A stretch of 64,000 nt of DNA from Bradyrhizobium betae (GTDB lineage: Bacteria > Pseudomonadota > Alphaproteobacteria > Rhizobiales > Xanthobacteraceae), in assembly GCF_008932115.1 (NCBI RefSeq), contig NZ_CP044543.1, positions 1,054,001-1,118,000 of the forward strand. The letters are read 5' to 3'. Positions 9,017 to 16,813 of this stretch are shown here, piece after piece (position 1 is the first letter of the stretch; each line of letters begins with the position of its first letter). The notes beneath the pieces are model-generated. The model saw only the letters and a list, made by a program, of their open reading frames with translations. It was not told the origin of the DNA and ran no database searches. The position numbers and the translations under genes are program-made.

Positions 9017-9885
9017 GCCTTTTCCGCCACGCGTTCGCCGAAGATGCCTTGCGGCCGGAAAATCAGGAAGGCGATCAGCACCAGGAACGCAAAGCCGTCC
9101 TTGTAGGGCACCGAGATATAGGCCGCGCCAAAGGTCTCGATTACGCCGAGCGCGAGGCCGCCGATGATGGCGCCGGCGACGTCGCCGAAGCCGCCGATGA
9201 TGGTGGCCGCGAAGGCCTTGAGCGCGATGGTCGAGCCCATCTGGATCGAGACGAACAGCACGGGCGCGACCAGAATGCCGGCGAGGCCGCCGAGCACCGC
9301 CGAATAGATGAAGGTGATCATGATCATCGTGGAGACGGAAATGCCGAGCAGCGAGGCCATCTCCTTGTCCTGCGAGGTCGCCTGCAGCTTCTTGCCGAGC
9401 AGGGTCTTCTCGAAGAACCAGAAATTGAAGATCACGAGGCAGATGGTGACGCCGATGATCAGGAGATACTGGCTGTCGAGATAGACCGGGCCGACCTGAA
9501 TGCCGGGCGTTTCAAACCAGCCTTCCAGCACCTGCGGCTGCGGGCCGTAGATCGCGAGCACGGAATTGGCGAGCAGGATCGAGGCACCGATGGTGGCGAT
9601 GATCACGGGCAGATAGGTGCGGTGGCGCAGCGGATAGTAGACGCCGAGATTGAAGATGACACCGAGCAGCGCCATGCCGAGCAGCGCAACGATGAAGGCC
9701 GCCCAATAGGGCAGACCGGCTTCGACCGCGACGACCATCAGATAGGCCGCGACCATGGAGAACTCGCCCTGGGCGAAGTTCACCACGTTGGTGGCACGGA
9801 AGATCAGCACGAAGCCGAGCGCGACGAGCGCGTAGACGGCGCCGATCCCGACGCCGGTAAAAAGGAGTTGTAGGGCGAGATCCAT
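9013..9885 (-). CDS. Liv-type ABC transporter permease (LivH-like)
   Basis: A 290-residue inner-membrane permease with about eight hydrophobic segments. LivH signatures are FRATNVVNFAQGEF near residue 30 and the C-terminal KAFAATIIGGFGDVAGAIIGG. It forms the transmembrane channel with the permease half of the next protein. Its TGA overlaps the next ATG (ATGA). It lies 83 bases downstream of the binding-protein gene, with a strong hairpin in the gap, suggesting lower expression than the binding protein. Confidence 0.92.
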   Translation of the reverse strand: MDLALQLLFTGVGIGAVYALVALGFVLIFRATNVVNFAQGEFSMVAAYLMVVAVEAGLPYWAAFIVALLGMALLGVIFNLGVYYPLRHRTYLPVIIATIGASILLANSVLAIYGPQPQVLEGWFETPGIQVGPVYLDSQYLLIIGVTICLVIFNFWFFEKTLLGKKLQATSQDKEMASLLGISVSTMIMITFIYSAVLGGLAGILVAPVLFVSIQMGSTIALKAFAATIIGGFGDVAGAIIGGLALGVIETFGAAYISVPYKDGFAFLVLIAFLIFRPQGIFGERVAEKA

Positions 9886-9930
9886 GACAAGCGTTCTGTT
9901 GGAGGTCAGATTCGTCCAGTGAGAGACGTA

Positions 9931-9961
9931 TCGACCTCCCCGATGTTGTCGGGGAGGTCGA
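9931..9961 (-). terminator. 13-bp perfect hairpin between binding protein and permease genes
   Basis: TCGACCTCCCCGA and TCGGGGAGGTCGA form a perfect 13-bp stem around loop TGTTG, starting 8 bases after the binding-protein stop. Hairpins at this place in ABC operons commonly stabilise the upstream message or cause partial termination, giving excess binding protein. That role is inferred from position. Confidence 0.65.
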
Positions 9962-9968
9962 TCGAACG

Positions 9969-11114
9969 TCAGTCGTTGAACTCGATGTGCTTGTCGAAGA
10001 CGATTTTGCCCTTCTCGTTCTTTACGATGTTGTAGCCGTGGAGACCGTCGCCATTCTGGTCGAAATTGTACTCGCCCTCGGCGCCCGGGAACTTCTTGAT
10101 CGCGAGAATGGATTCGCGGATCTTGCCGGGATCGGTCGAGCCGGCCTTGTTGATCGCCGCTGCCAGCACCGTCACGGCATCATACGTCCATGAGCTCTGG
10201 TTGTCGGGCGCGACCTTGACCGCATCGCGGTAGAGCTTGCCGAACGCCTTCGAGCCTTCGCTGGCGTCCTCGGCGTAATCGGCCACGCCGTAGGTGTTGT
10301 AAAGCGCCGGTCCCGCAAGCTTCAGCGCCGTGATGTTGACGATCGAGGGCGAGCCGACCCAGGGAATGTTGACGCCGAGCTGGCGCAACTGGCGGGCAAA
10401 GATGCCGAGATCGTTCTCGAAGGTGAAATAGGAGCCGAGGATATCCGCGCCCGACTGCTTGATGGCGAGCACGACAGGTGTGAAGTCCTGGCTCTGGTTG
10501 GCGTAGCCTTGGTCGAGCACCGGCGGAGCGCCGAGCTTTTCGAGCGCGCCGGTCAGCGCCTTGCCGCCCGCGGTACCGAACGCATCGGTCGAGTGCAGCA
10601 CCGCCCATTTCTTCTTGCCCAGCGTGCTGACGCCGTATTCGGCGATGACGCGGCCGGAATAGCTGTCATTGGGGCGGAAGCGGAACAGCCATTGATTGCC
10701 CATATGCGTGAGGTTCGGGTCGGTGCCGCCGATCATCACCGGCTTGCCGAGCTTGATGACGTCGGGCGCCATCGCGTGCACCTGGGTCGAACGAATCGAA
10801 CCAAGGAACCCGACGATATCGGATTGCGCGGCGAGCTTGGAAAAGGCGAGCACAATGCCGGGATTGGTGGTCTGATCGTCCTCGACGATCAACTCGCCCT
10901 GCTTGCCGAGGATACCGCCGGCCTTGTTGACGGCTTCGAGCGCCAGCCTGGCGCCCTTGATGGCGTAACCGCCGGACTCAGCGGCAGGCCCCGTGACGGG
11001 CGCGCACATGCCGATCTTGATCGTGGCACCCTGCGCATTCGCGCTCTTGATGAGGTAGGGCGCGGCAACGCCGGCAGCAATTCCGGCCGCGAAATCGCGT
11101 CTCGTCAGTCTCAT
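9969..11114 (-). CDS. Liv-type ABC transporter substrate-binding protein
   Basis: A 381-residue periplasmic binding protein of the Leu/Ile/Val-binding (type I) fold. The N-terminus has a twin-arginine-like export signal (TRRDFAAGIAAG with cleavage likely near SANAQG), then KIGMCAPVTGPAAESG, the ligand-site region and ALEAVNKAGGI. The start ATG 11114 has GGGAGGA 6 bases upstream. It is the first gene of the minus-strand transporter block. The ligand cannot be read from sequence; its position beside aldolase/dehydratase genes and hpaR suggests either a sugar acid or an aromatic acid. Confidence 0.93.
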   Translation of the reverse strand: MRLTRRDFAAGIAAGVAAPYLIKSANAQGATIKIGMCAPVTGPAAESGGYAIKGARLALEAVNKAGGILGKQGELIVEDDQTTNPGIVLAFSKLAAQSDIVGFLGSIRSTQVHAMAPDVIKLGKPVMIGGTDPNLTHMGNQWLFRFRPNDSYSGRVIAEYGVSTLGKKKWAVLHSTDAFGTAGGKALTGALEKLGAPPVLDQGYANQSQDFTPVVLAIKQSGADILGSYFTFENDLGIFARQLRQLGVNIPWVGSPSIVNITALKLAGPALYNTYGVADYAEDASEGSKAFGKLYRDAVKVAPDNQSSWTYDAVTVLAAAINKAGSTDPGKIRESILAIKKFPGAEGEYNFDQNGDGLHGYNIVKNEKGKIVFDKHIEFND

Positions 11115-11400
11115 TCATTCCTCCCTGGGACCGGGCATCCTTGTCGGCCCTTCTTGATCTGCTTGGCTCTATCGCTGAATACAGAGCCGGATGCTAGTTA
11201 CGAATTCTGCCGATACGAGTAAATTGATATTGCGCCAACATCGACTAAGTGCGCAGAGCGCGCGCCCAGAGTGATCAACACCCGCGACGGCGATCTATTC
11301 TCGGGCTGTTTACCCGGGATTTCGCGCCGCGAGCGCTGCCCAAGCGTTATGCAATGATGACAGTCATGCGTAACGATCAAGTCATCATGCAAATTTGCCG

Positions 11401-11919
11401 TTACGCTTCGTCCGTGATCTCGTCACCTACGTCGACGGACGCGAGGCACAACTCCAGCTGTCCGAGCATGTCCTGCAACTCGGCGAGCTTGCGCGCACCG
11501 AAGCGCTGCGTGATCTCCGCATAGATCGCTTCCGAGGACGGCGCGACCGCAGCCATCAGCTTCACGCCCTCCCTGGAGATCGACACCATGCTGCGGCGCT
11601 GGTCGGCCTTCGCGGTCTTGCGCTCGATCAAGTTGCGCGCTTCGAGATCGCGCAGGATGCGCGAGAGGCTCGGCCCGAGGAGAAACGCGGTGCGCGCGAG
11701 TTCCGTGACTTCCGCAGCCTCGATGGACGCGAGCGCACGGAGGATGCGCCATTGCTGCTCGGTGAGGCCATGTTCGCGCAGCTTGGGGCGGAACTGCCGC
11801 ATCACCGCTTCGCGCGCCCGCAGCAGCGACATCGGCAGCGAACGCGAGAAGTCGCGCATCGGCACTTGCCGCGCGGCAGGCGCATTTGCGTCTGCGGGAT
11901 CAGCAGGTCTCTTCGCCAT
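11401..11919 (-). CDS. hpaR: MarR-family regulator of homoprotocatechuate catabolism
   Basis: A 172-residue winged-helix protein of the MarR family. The DNA-binding region reads GLTEQQWRILRALA, then the recognition-helix region LLGPSLSRILRDLEARNLIERK and the wing around KADQRRSMVSIS. The N-terminal 20 residues are a polar extension. It is transcribed away from hpaH, 111 bases apart, which is the usual place of HpaR. HpaR-type proteins repress the pathway genes and release DNA on binding 4-hydroxyphenylacetate or related aromatics; that effector is known for the family, not shown here. The start ATG 11919 has AAAGGA upstream. A 16-bp palindrome at 11983-11998 is the likely operator. Confidence 0.85.
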   Translation of the reverse strand: MAKRPADPADANAPAARQVPMRDFSRSLPMSLLRAREAVMRQFRPKLREHGLTEQQWRILRALASIEAAEVTELARTAFLLGPSLSRILRDLEARNLIERKTAKADQRRSMVSISREGVKLMAAVAPSSEAIYAEITQRFGARKLAELQDMLGQLELCLASVDVGDEITDEA

Positions 11920-11971
11920 ATCGTCCTTTCAAGCCGCAGAACGTTTGCAGTGCAGCAAGATCAATTTGTGT

Positions 11972-12000
11972 TTGACGCATTCACTTAACATGTTAAGTAT
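11972..12000 (+). promoter_or_regulatory. Predicted hpa promoter with HpaR operator
   Basis: TTGACG (11972-11977) and AAGTAT (11995-12000) are spaced by 17 bases and could be the -35 and -10 elements for hpaH at 12031. A perfect 16-bp palindrome ACTTAACATGTTAAGT (11983-11998) fills the spacer and covers part of the -10. A MarR dimer bound here would block RNA polymerase and could also control hpaR itself. The palindrome is seen directly; its binding by HpaR is inferred. Confidence 0.65.
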
Positions 12001-12030
12001 TTCCCGGCACCACGATTTGTAAGATCACAG

Positions 12031-12837
12031 ATGGCGCTTTCCAGCGACGATATCCAAGCTTGCGCGAGGCGTCTGCACCAGGCGGAGAAGACCCGCACGC
12101 AGATCCGGCAGCTCTCGCAGGACTTCCCCGGCATCACCATCGCCGATGCCTACGCGATTCAGAAGGCCTGGGTCGACGTCAAGATCGCCGAGGGGCGCAT
12201 TGTCAAAGGCCACAAGATTGGCCTGACCTCGAAGGCGATGCAGAGCTCGCTCAATATCAATGAGCCGGATTCCGGCGTGCTGCTCGACGACATGTTCTTC
12301 GCCGATGGCGGGATCATTCCGACCGAGCGCTTCATCGCCACGCGAGTCGAAGCCGAGCTCGCCTTCGTCATGAGCAAGCGTCTTGCCGGCCCCGACTGCA
12401 CGATGTTCGACGTTCTCAACGCCACCGACTTCGTCGTGCCGGCGCTGGAGATCCTGGATACGCGCATCGAGCGCGTCGATCCCAACACCAAGGCGACGCG
12501 AAAAATCTACGACACCATCGCCGACAACGCCGCGAATGCCGGCATCGTGCTCGGTGGCCGGCCGATCCGTCCGCTGGACGCAGACCTGCGCTGGATCGGC
12601 GCGCTTTGCTTCAGGAACGGCCAGCTCGAGGAAACCGGCCTTGCCGCCGGCGTGCTCAATCATCCCGCGACCGCCGTGGCGTGGCTTGCCAACAAGATCG
12701 CGCCGCTCGGTCTTGCGCTGGAGCCCGGCCAGGTCGTGCTCGCCGGCTCCTTCATCCGTCCGATCGAGGCTCGCAAGGGCGACACAATTCAGGCCGATTA
12801 TGGCGCCTACGGCTCGGTCAGCTGCTACTTCGCTTGA
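12031..12837 (+). CDS. hpaH: 2-oxo-hept-4-ene-1,7-dioate hydratase
   Basis: A 268-residue protein matching HpaH/HpcG (about 267 residues in enterobacteria), a member of the FAH-like hydratase/decarboxylase superfamily. It hydrates 2-oxo-hept-4-ene-1,7-dioate to 4-hydroxy-2-oxoheptanedioate, the step before the HpaI aldolase. Family features are [12 protein letters not shown] near residue 55, VEAELAFVM with acidic Mg ligands, and the LEILDTRI segment. It is the first gene of the plus-strand hpa operon, preceded by the predicted HpaR-controlled promoter. The ribosome site is weak (TAAGATCACAG). Thirty bases separate it from hpaF. Confidence 0.88.
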   Translation: MALSSDDIQACARRLHQAEKTRTQIRQLSQDFPGITIADAYAIQKAWVDVKIAEGRIVKGHKIGLTSKAMQSSLNINEPDSGVLLDDMFFADGGIIPTERFIATRVEAELAFVMSKRLAGPDCTMFDVLNATDFVVPALEILDTRIERVDPNTKATRKIYDTIADNAANAGIVLGGRPIRPLDADLRWIGALCFRNGQLEETGLAAGVLNHPATAVAWLANKIAPLGLALEPGQVVLAGSFIRPIEARKGDTIQADYGAYGSVSCYFA

Positions 12838-12867
12838 GCCGACAAAAACACAGGGAGTGAAACCGCG

Positions 12868-13266
12868 ATGCCGCATTTCACCATCGAATATTCGGCCAAT
12901 CTCGACGGTCGCATCGACATGAGCCTGGTGTGCGAGGTCGTGCGCAAGGCGGCCGTCGAAACCGACATCTTCCCGCTCGGCGGCATCCGCGTTCGCGCGA
13001 TCAAATGCGAGCATTATGCGATCGCTGATGCCCGCAACGACTACGGCTTCCTCGACATGGTGCTGCGCATCGGCGAAGGCCGCGACCTTGCGACCCGCCA
13101 GAAGGCCGGCGATCACGTCTTCCAGGCGCTCTCCCGACATCTCGATCCCGTCTTCGCCGCCAGCAAGTTCGCCTTGTCGTTCGACATGCAGATCAACGAC
13201 AAGGACACCAGCTGGAAGCGCAACAACATCCACGACGCCCTGAAAGTGGAGGCCGCCCATGGATAA
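12868..13266 (+). CDS. hpaF: 5-carboxymethyl-2-hydroxymuconate delta-isomerase
   Basis: A 132-residue protein of the CHMI (HpaF/HpcD) family in the tautomerase superfamily. The initiator Met is followed by Pro (MPHFTIEYSANL); this Pro becomes the N-terminal catalytic base after Met removal. It isomerises 5-carboxymethyl-2-hydroxymuconate to the oxo-diene before decarboxylation. A ribosome site AGGGAG precedes it, and its last 8 bases overlap the start of hpaE, so translation is coupled. Because a separate isomerase exists, the single-domain HpaG-like protein downstream probably does only the decarboxylation. Confidence 0.88.
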   Translation: MPHFTIEYSANLDGRIDMSLVCEVVRKAAVETDIFPLGGIRVRAIKCEHYAIADARNDYGFLDMVLRIGEGRDLATRQKAGDHVFQALSRHLDPVFAASKFALSFDMQINDKDTSWKRNNIHDALKVEAAHG

Positions 13267-14797
13267 GTCCACGCCGAAAGCCAATGTGTTCCAGGCGAAC
13301 CGCGACCGCGTCGCGCCGCTGCTGAAGAAACTGCAGGGCGACGGCATCGGCCACATGATCGACGGCAAGATCGTGCCCTCGATCTCGGCGCAGACTTTCG
13401 AGACCAAGTCGCCGGTTGATGGCGCGACGCTGGCGAGCGTCGCGCGCGGCAACGCCGAGGATATCGACGCCGCCGCCACGGCCGCAGCCCTCGCCTTCAA
13501 GTCCTGGCGCGACATGGGACCGGCGATGCGGAAGAAGCTCCTGCATCGCGTCGCCGACGCCATCGAGGACAATGCCGACGACATCGCGGTGCTCGAATGC
13601 ATCGACACCGGCCAGGCCTATCGCTTCATGGCCAAGGCCGCGATCCGCGCCGCCGAGAATTTCCGCTTCTTCGCCGACAAATGCGCGGAGGCGCGTGACG
13701 GCCAGAACACCCCGAGCGACGAGCACTGGAACATCTCCACCCGCGTGCCGATCGGTCCTGTCGGCGTGATCACGCCGTGGAACACGCCGTTCATGCTCTC
13801 GACCTGGAAGATCGCCCCTGCTCTCGCAGCCGGCTGCACCGTCGTACACAAGCCGGCGGAGTGGTCGCCGGTGACGGCCGCCATTCTGGCGAAGCTGGTC
13901 AAGGAAGCGGGGGTTCCCGACGGCGTGCTCAACACCGTGCACGGCTTTGGCGAAGAGGCCGGGAAGGCGCTGACCGAGCATCCTGCCATCAAGGCGATCG
14001 GCTTCGTCGGCGAGAGCGCGACGGGTTCGGCCATCATGACGCAAGGCGCGCCGACGCTGAAGCGCGTGCATTTCGAGCTCGGCGGCAAGAACCCCGTGAT
14101 TGTGTTCGACGACGCGGACCTCGACCGCGCGCTCGATGCGGTCGTGTTCATGATCTACTCGCTCAACGGCGAGCGCTGCACCTCCTCCAGCCGCCTGCTG
14201 ATCCAGCAGAACATCGCGGACAGGTTCATCGAGAAGCTGACGGCGCGCGTGAAGGCGCTGAAGGTCGGCCATCCCCTCGATCCCGCCACCGAGATCGGGC
14301 CGCTGATCCACGAACGGCATCTCGCAAAAGTCTGCTCCTATTTCGACATCGCCCGCCAGGACGGCGCCGTGATCGCAGTGGGCGGCAAGGCCTATGACGG
14401 CCCCGGCGGCGGACATTATGTCGAGCCGACGCTGGTAACCGGCGCGAGCGGCAAGATGCGCGTGGCGCAGGAGGAGGTGTTCGGCCCCTTCCTCACCGTG
14501 CTGCCCTTCAAGGACGAGGCGGATGCGATCGAGATCGCCAACGACATCCGTTATGGCCTGACCGGCTACGTCTGGACCAACGACGTCGGCCGTGCGCTAC
14601 GAGTCGCCGACGCGCTTGAGGCCGGCATGATCTGGCTCAACTCGGAGAACGTCCGCCATCTGCCGACGCCGTTCGGCGGCATGAAAGCCTCCGGCATCGG
14701 CCGCGACGGCGGCGACTACTCGTTCGACTTCTACATGGAAACCAAGCACGTCTCGCTGGCGCGGGGCACGCACAAAATTCAGAAACTGGGAATTTAG
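13259..14797 (+). CDS. hpaE: 5-carboxymethyl-2-hydroxymuconate semialdehyde dehydrogenase
   Basis: A 512-residue NAD-dependent aldehyde dehydrogenase. The nucleotide-binding region reads TPWNTPFMLSTWK, the general-base Glu is in HFELGGKNPV and the nucleophilic Cys in NGERCTSSSR. HpaE oxidises the ring-cleavage product of homoprotocatechuate to 5-carboxymethyl-2-hydroxymuconate. Its context between hpaF and hpaD supports this specific assignment over a general aldehyde dehydrogenase. A palindromic repeat follows the stop before hpaD. Confidence 0.9.
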   Translation: MDKSTPKANVFQANRDRVAPLLKKLQGDGIGHMIDGKIVPSISAQTFETKSPVDGATLASVARGNAEDIDAAATAAALAFKSWRDMGPAMRKKLLHRVADAIEDNADDIAVLECIDTGQAYRFMAKAAIRAAENFRFFADKCAEARDGQNTPSDEHWNISTRVPIGPVGVITPWNTPFMLSTWKIAPALAAGCTVVHKPAEWSPVTAAILAKLVKEAGVPDGVLNTVHGFGEEAGKALTEHPAIKAIGFVGESATGSAIMTQGAPTLKRVHFELGGKNPVIVFDDADLDRALDAVVFMIYSLNGERCTSSSRLLIQQNIADRFIEKLTARVKALKVGHPLDPATEIGPLIHERHLAKVCSYFDIARQDGAVIAVGGKAYDGPGGGHYVEPTLVTGASGKMRVAQEEVFGPFLTVLPFKDEADAIEIANDIRYGLTGYVWTNDVGRALRVADALEAGMIWLNSENVRHLPTPFGGMKASGIGRDGGDYSFDFYMETKHVSLARGTHKIQKLGI

Positions 14798-14804
14798 GGA
14801 AACG

Positions 14805-14909
14805 GTCATTCCGGGGCGGTGCGAAGCATCGAACCCGGAATCCATTCATCGACCAAATCTGCTGCGCGATGGATTCCGGGCTCGGCTCTGCGAGCCGCCC
14901 CGGAATGAC
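14805..14909. repeat. Nested palindromic repeat inside the hpa operon
   Basis: The outer arms GTCATTCCGGGGCGG (14805-14819) and CCGCCCCGGAATGAC (14895-14909) are perfectly complementary, and inside them CCCGGAATCCAT (14834-14845) pairs with ATGGATTCCGGG (14869-14880). A closely related copy lies at 25085-25183, also between two genes of one operon. It may be an RNase-processing or attenuation site. An ATG inside the right inner arm would extend hpaD upstream, which is why that longer start is rejected. Confidence 0.8.
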
Positions 14910-14931
14910 AGGAGATCGAGGGGAAACGCCA

Positions 14932-15915
14932 ATGCCGGTACCGCAACACGTCTTCGAGCCGCCGTTCAACATCATCCGCTGCAGCCACGTCGTGCTCGAC
15001 GTGACCGATCTGAAGCTCAGCCGCGCGTTCTACGAGACCACCGTCGGCCTGCATGTCGAGGATGCCGACGACAAGGTCGTCTACCTGCGCGCCGCCGAGG
15101 AGCACCAGCATCACTCGCTAGTGCTGCGCAAGGCGGCGGTGCCTGCCTGCGCGCGGCTTGGCTTCAAGGTCGGCAATGACGGCGATCTCGACAAGGCCGC
15201 GGCCTTCCTCTCCGAGAATGGCCTCAGCTACGCCTTCGTCGACCAGCCCTTCCAGGGCCGCACGCTGCAATTCACCGATCCCTTCGGCTTCCAGATCGAG
15301 CTCTATGCGACGATGGACAAGCGGCCGCATCTGCTCCGCCGCTTCGACCTCTACAAGGGCTGTCACCCGCAGCGGCTCGACCATTTCAATGTCTTCGCCG
15401 CCGAGGTGCAGGACACGGTCGAGTTCTATGCGCGGCTCGGCTTCCGCCTCAGCGAGTATGCCGAGGAGGACGGACCGAACGGCCGCATCGCCGCGGCCTG
15501 GATGCATCGCAAGGGCAACGTTCACGACTTCGCTTTCACCAACGGCAAGGGCCCTCGCCTGCACCACTTCGCCTATTGGACGCCAACGGCGATGAACATC
15601 ATCCATCTCTGCGACGTGATGGCATCCTCCGGCTACGTCAAGAACATCGAGCGCGGGCCCGGGCGCCACGGCATCTCGAATGCGTTCTTCCTCTACGTCC
15701 GCGATCCCGACGGCCACCGGCTGGAGCTCTACACCAGCGACTACTTTACCGGCGATCACGACCATGAGCCGCTGCGCTGGTCGCTGCGTGATCCGCGCCG
15801 CCAGACCCTGTGGGGCGCACCGGCGCCGCGCTCCTGGTTCGAGCAGGGCTCGCCGTTCACGGGGCAGACGGTGCGCGAACCGAAATTCGTCGCCGACGTG
15901 CTGGTGGCGGATTAA
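14932..15915 (+). CDS. hpaD: 3,4-dihydroxyphenylacetate 2,3-dioxygenase (extradiol)
   Basis: A 327-residue type I extradiol dioxygenase with two vicinal-oxygen-chelate modules. The C-terminal module carries the probable Fe(II) or Mn(II) ligands: His in RLDHFNV, His in RLHHFAYW and Glu in LELYTSDY. It opens the ring of homoprotocatechuate next to the hydroxyls. This is the homoprotocatechuate-specific class (HpaD/HpcB, BphC-like fold) rather than the LigB class found in E. coli. The start is ATG 14932 (GAGGGG upstream); an earlier in-frame ATG at 14869 lies inside the palindromic repeat. Confidence 0.87.
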   Translation: MPVPQHVFEPPFNIIRCSHVVLDVTDLKLSRAFYETTVGLHVEDADDKVVYLRAAEEHQHHSLVLRKAAVPACARLGFKVGNDGDLDKAAAFLSENGLSYAFVDQPFQGRTLQFTDPFGFQIELYATMDKRPHLLRRFDLYKGCHPQRLDHFNVFAAEVQDTVEFYARLGFRLSEYAEEDGPNGRIAAAWMHRKGNVHDFAFTNGKGPRLHHFAYWTPTAMNIIHLCDVMASSGYVKNIERGPGRHGISNAFFLYVRDPDGHRLELYTSDYFTGDHDHEPLRWSLRDPRRQTLWGAPAPRSWFEQGSPFTGQTVREPKFVADVLVAD

Positions 15916-15918
15916 GCG

Positions 15919-16788
15919 ATGAAGCTCCCTCGCCTCGCCACCTATTCCGTCAAGGGTGAAACCCGCTATGGCGCCGCGCTGGAGGGCGGCATCGTCGATC
16001 TCTCGCCGCGCTACGCCAAAGACTATCCGACGTTGCGCGAGGTGATCGCGGCCGGGAAGCTGGTGAGGCTCGCCGAACAGGCCGCCAGCCTGACGCCGGA
16101 CCATTCGCTCGGTGACATCATTTGGTTGCCGCCGGTGCCGGCACCGGAAAAGATCATCTGCATCGGCGTCAACTATCCTGATCGCAACGCCGAGTACAAG
16201 GACGGCCAGGATGCGCCGAAATATCCGAGCATGTTCATGCGCTCGCCCCGCTCCTTCGTCGGCCATGACACGCCGCTGGTGCGCCCACGCGCCTCCGCGC
16301 AGCTCGACTATGAGGGCGAGATCGTTCTGGTGATCGGCAAGGCCGGCCGGCACATTCCGGAAAGCGCCGCGCTAGACCACATTGCCGCGCTCACGCTCTG
16401 CAACGAAGGCTCGGTGCGCGACTGGCTGCGCCATGGCAAGTTCAATGTCACGCAGGGCAAGAACTTCGATTCCAGCGGCAGCCTCGGGCCTTGGCTGGTG
16501 CCCTACACGAAGGAAGCGCAGATCGCCGACATCCGCCTCACCACGCATGTCAACGGCGAGCTGCGGCAGGACGACCGCACCAGTCGGCTGATGTTTCCGT
16601 TCCGCACTCTCATCAGCTATATCTCGACCTTCGCAACGCTGGTCCCGGGGGACATCATCGTGACGGGCACACCGACCGGCGCCGGTGCGCGGTTCGATCC
16701 GCCGCGCTATCTGAAGCCAGGCGATGTCGTCGAGGTCGCGGCCGAAGGCATCGGCAGCTTGCGCAACGGCGTCGTCGACGAAGCCTGA
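15919..16788 (+). CDS. hpaG: Fumarylacetoacetate-hydrolase family protein, likely 5-oxopent-3-ene-1,2,5-tricarboxylate decarboxylase
   Basis: A 289-residue single-domain FAH-fold protein starting 3 bases after hpaD. The metal site acids appear in LDYEGEIVLVIG and in the following helix; GVNYPDRNAEY and TGTPTGAGAR are family landmarks. Enterobacterial HpaG is a two-domain protein doing both decarboxylation and isomerisation; here hpaF supplies the isomerase, so this protein is best assigned to the decarboxylation step. Other FAH-family activities (such as fumarylpyruvate hydrolase) cannot be excluded from sequence alone. Confidence 0.75.
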   Translation: MKLPRLATYSVKGETRYGAALEGGIVDLSPRYAKDYPTLREVIAAGKLVRLAEQAASLTPDHSLGDIIWLPPVPAPEKIICIGVNYPDRNAEYKDGQDAPKYPSMFMRSPRSFVGHDTPLVRPRASAQLDYEGEIVLVIGKAGRHIPESAALDHIAALTLCNEGSVRDWLRHGKFNVTQGKNFDSSGSLGPWLVPYTKEAQIADIRLTTHVNGELRQDDRTSRLMFPFRTLISYISTFATLVPGDIIVTGTPTGAGARFDPPRYLKPGDVVEVAAEGIGSLRNGVVDEA

Positions 16789-16813
16789 CCAACAATCGAA
16801 GTGGAATGAAGCA

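Noticed and set aside
7274..9106. 610-codon plus-strand frame over the liv genes
   Set aside because: Antisense to the fused permease-ATPase; no motif and highly charged, repetitive composition.
11356..11366. ATGACAGTCAT palindrome upstream of the binding-protein gene
   Set aside because: Short, with no spacing to promoter elements that I could defend.
14869..14931. Longer hpaD start at 14869
   Set aside because: The 21 extra codons come from the right half of a palindromic repeat and do not belong to the dioxygenase family's N-terminus.
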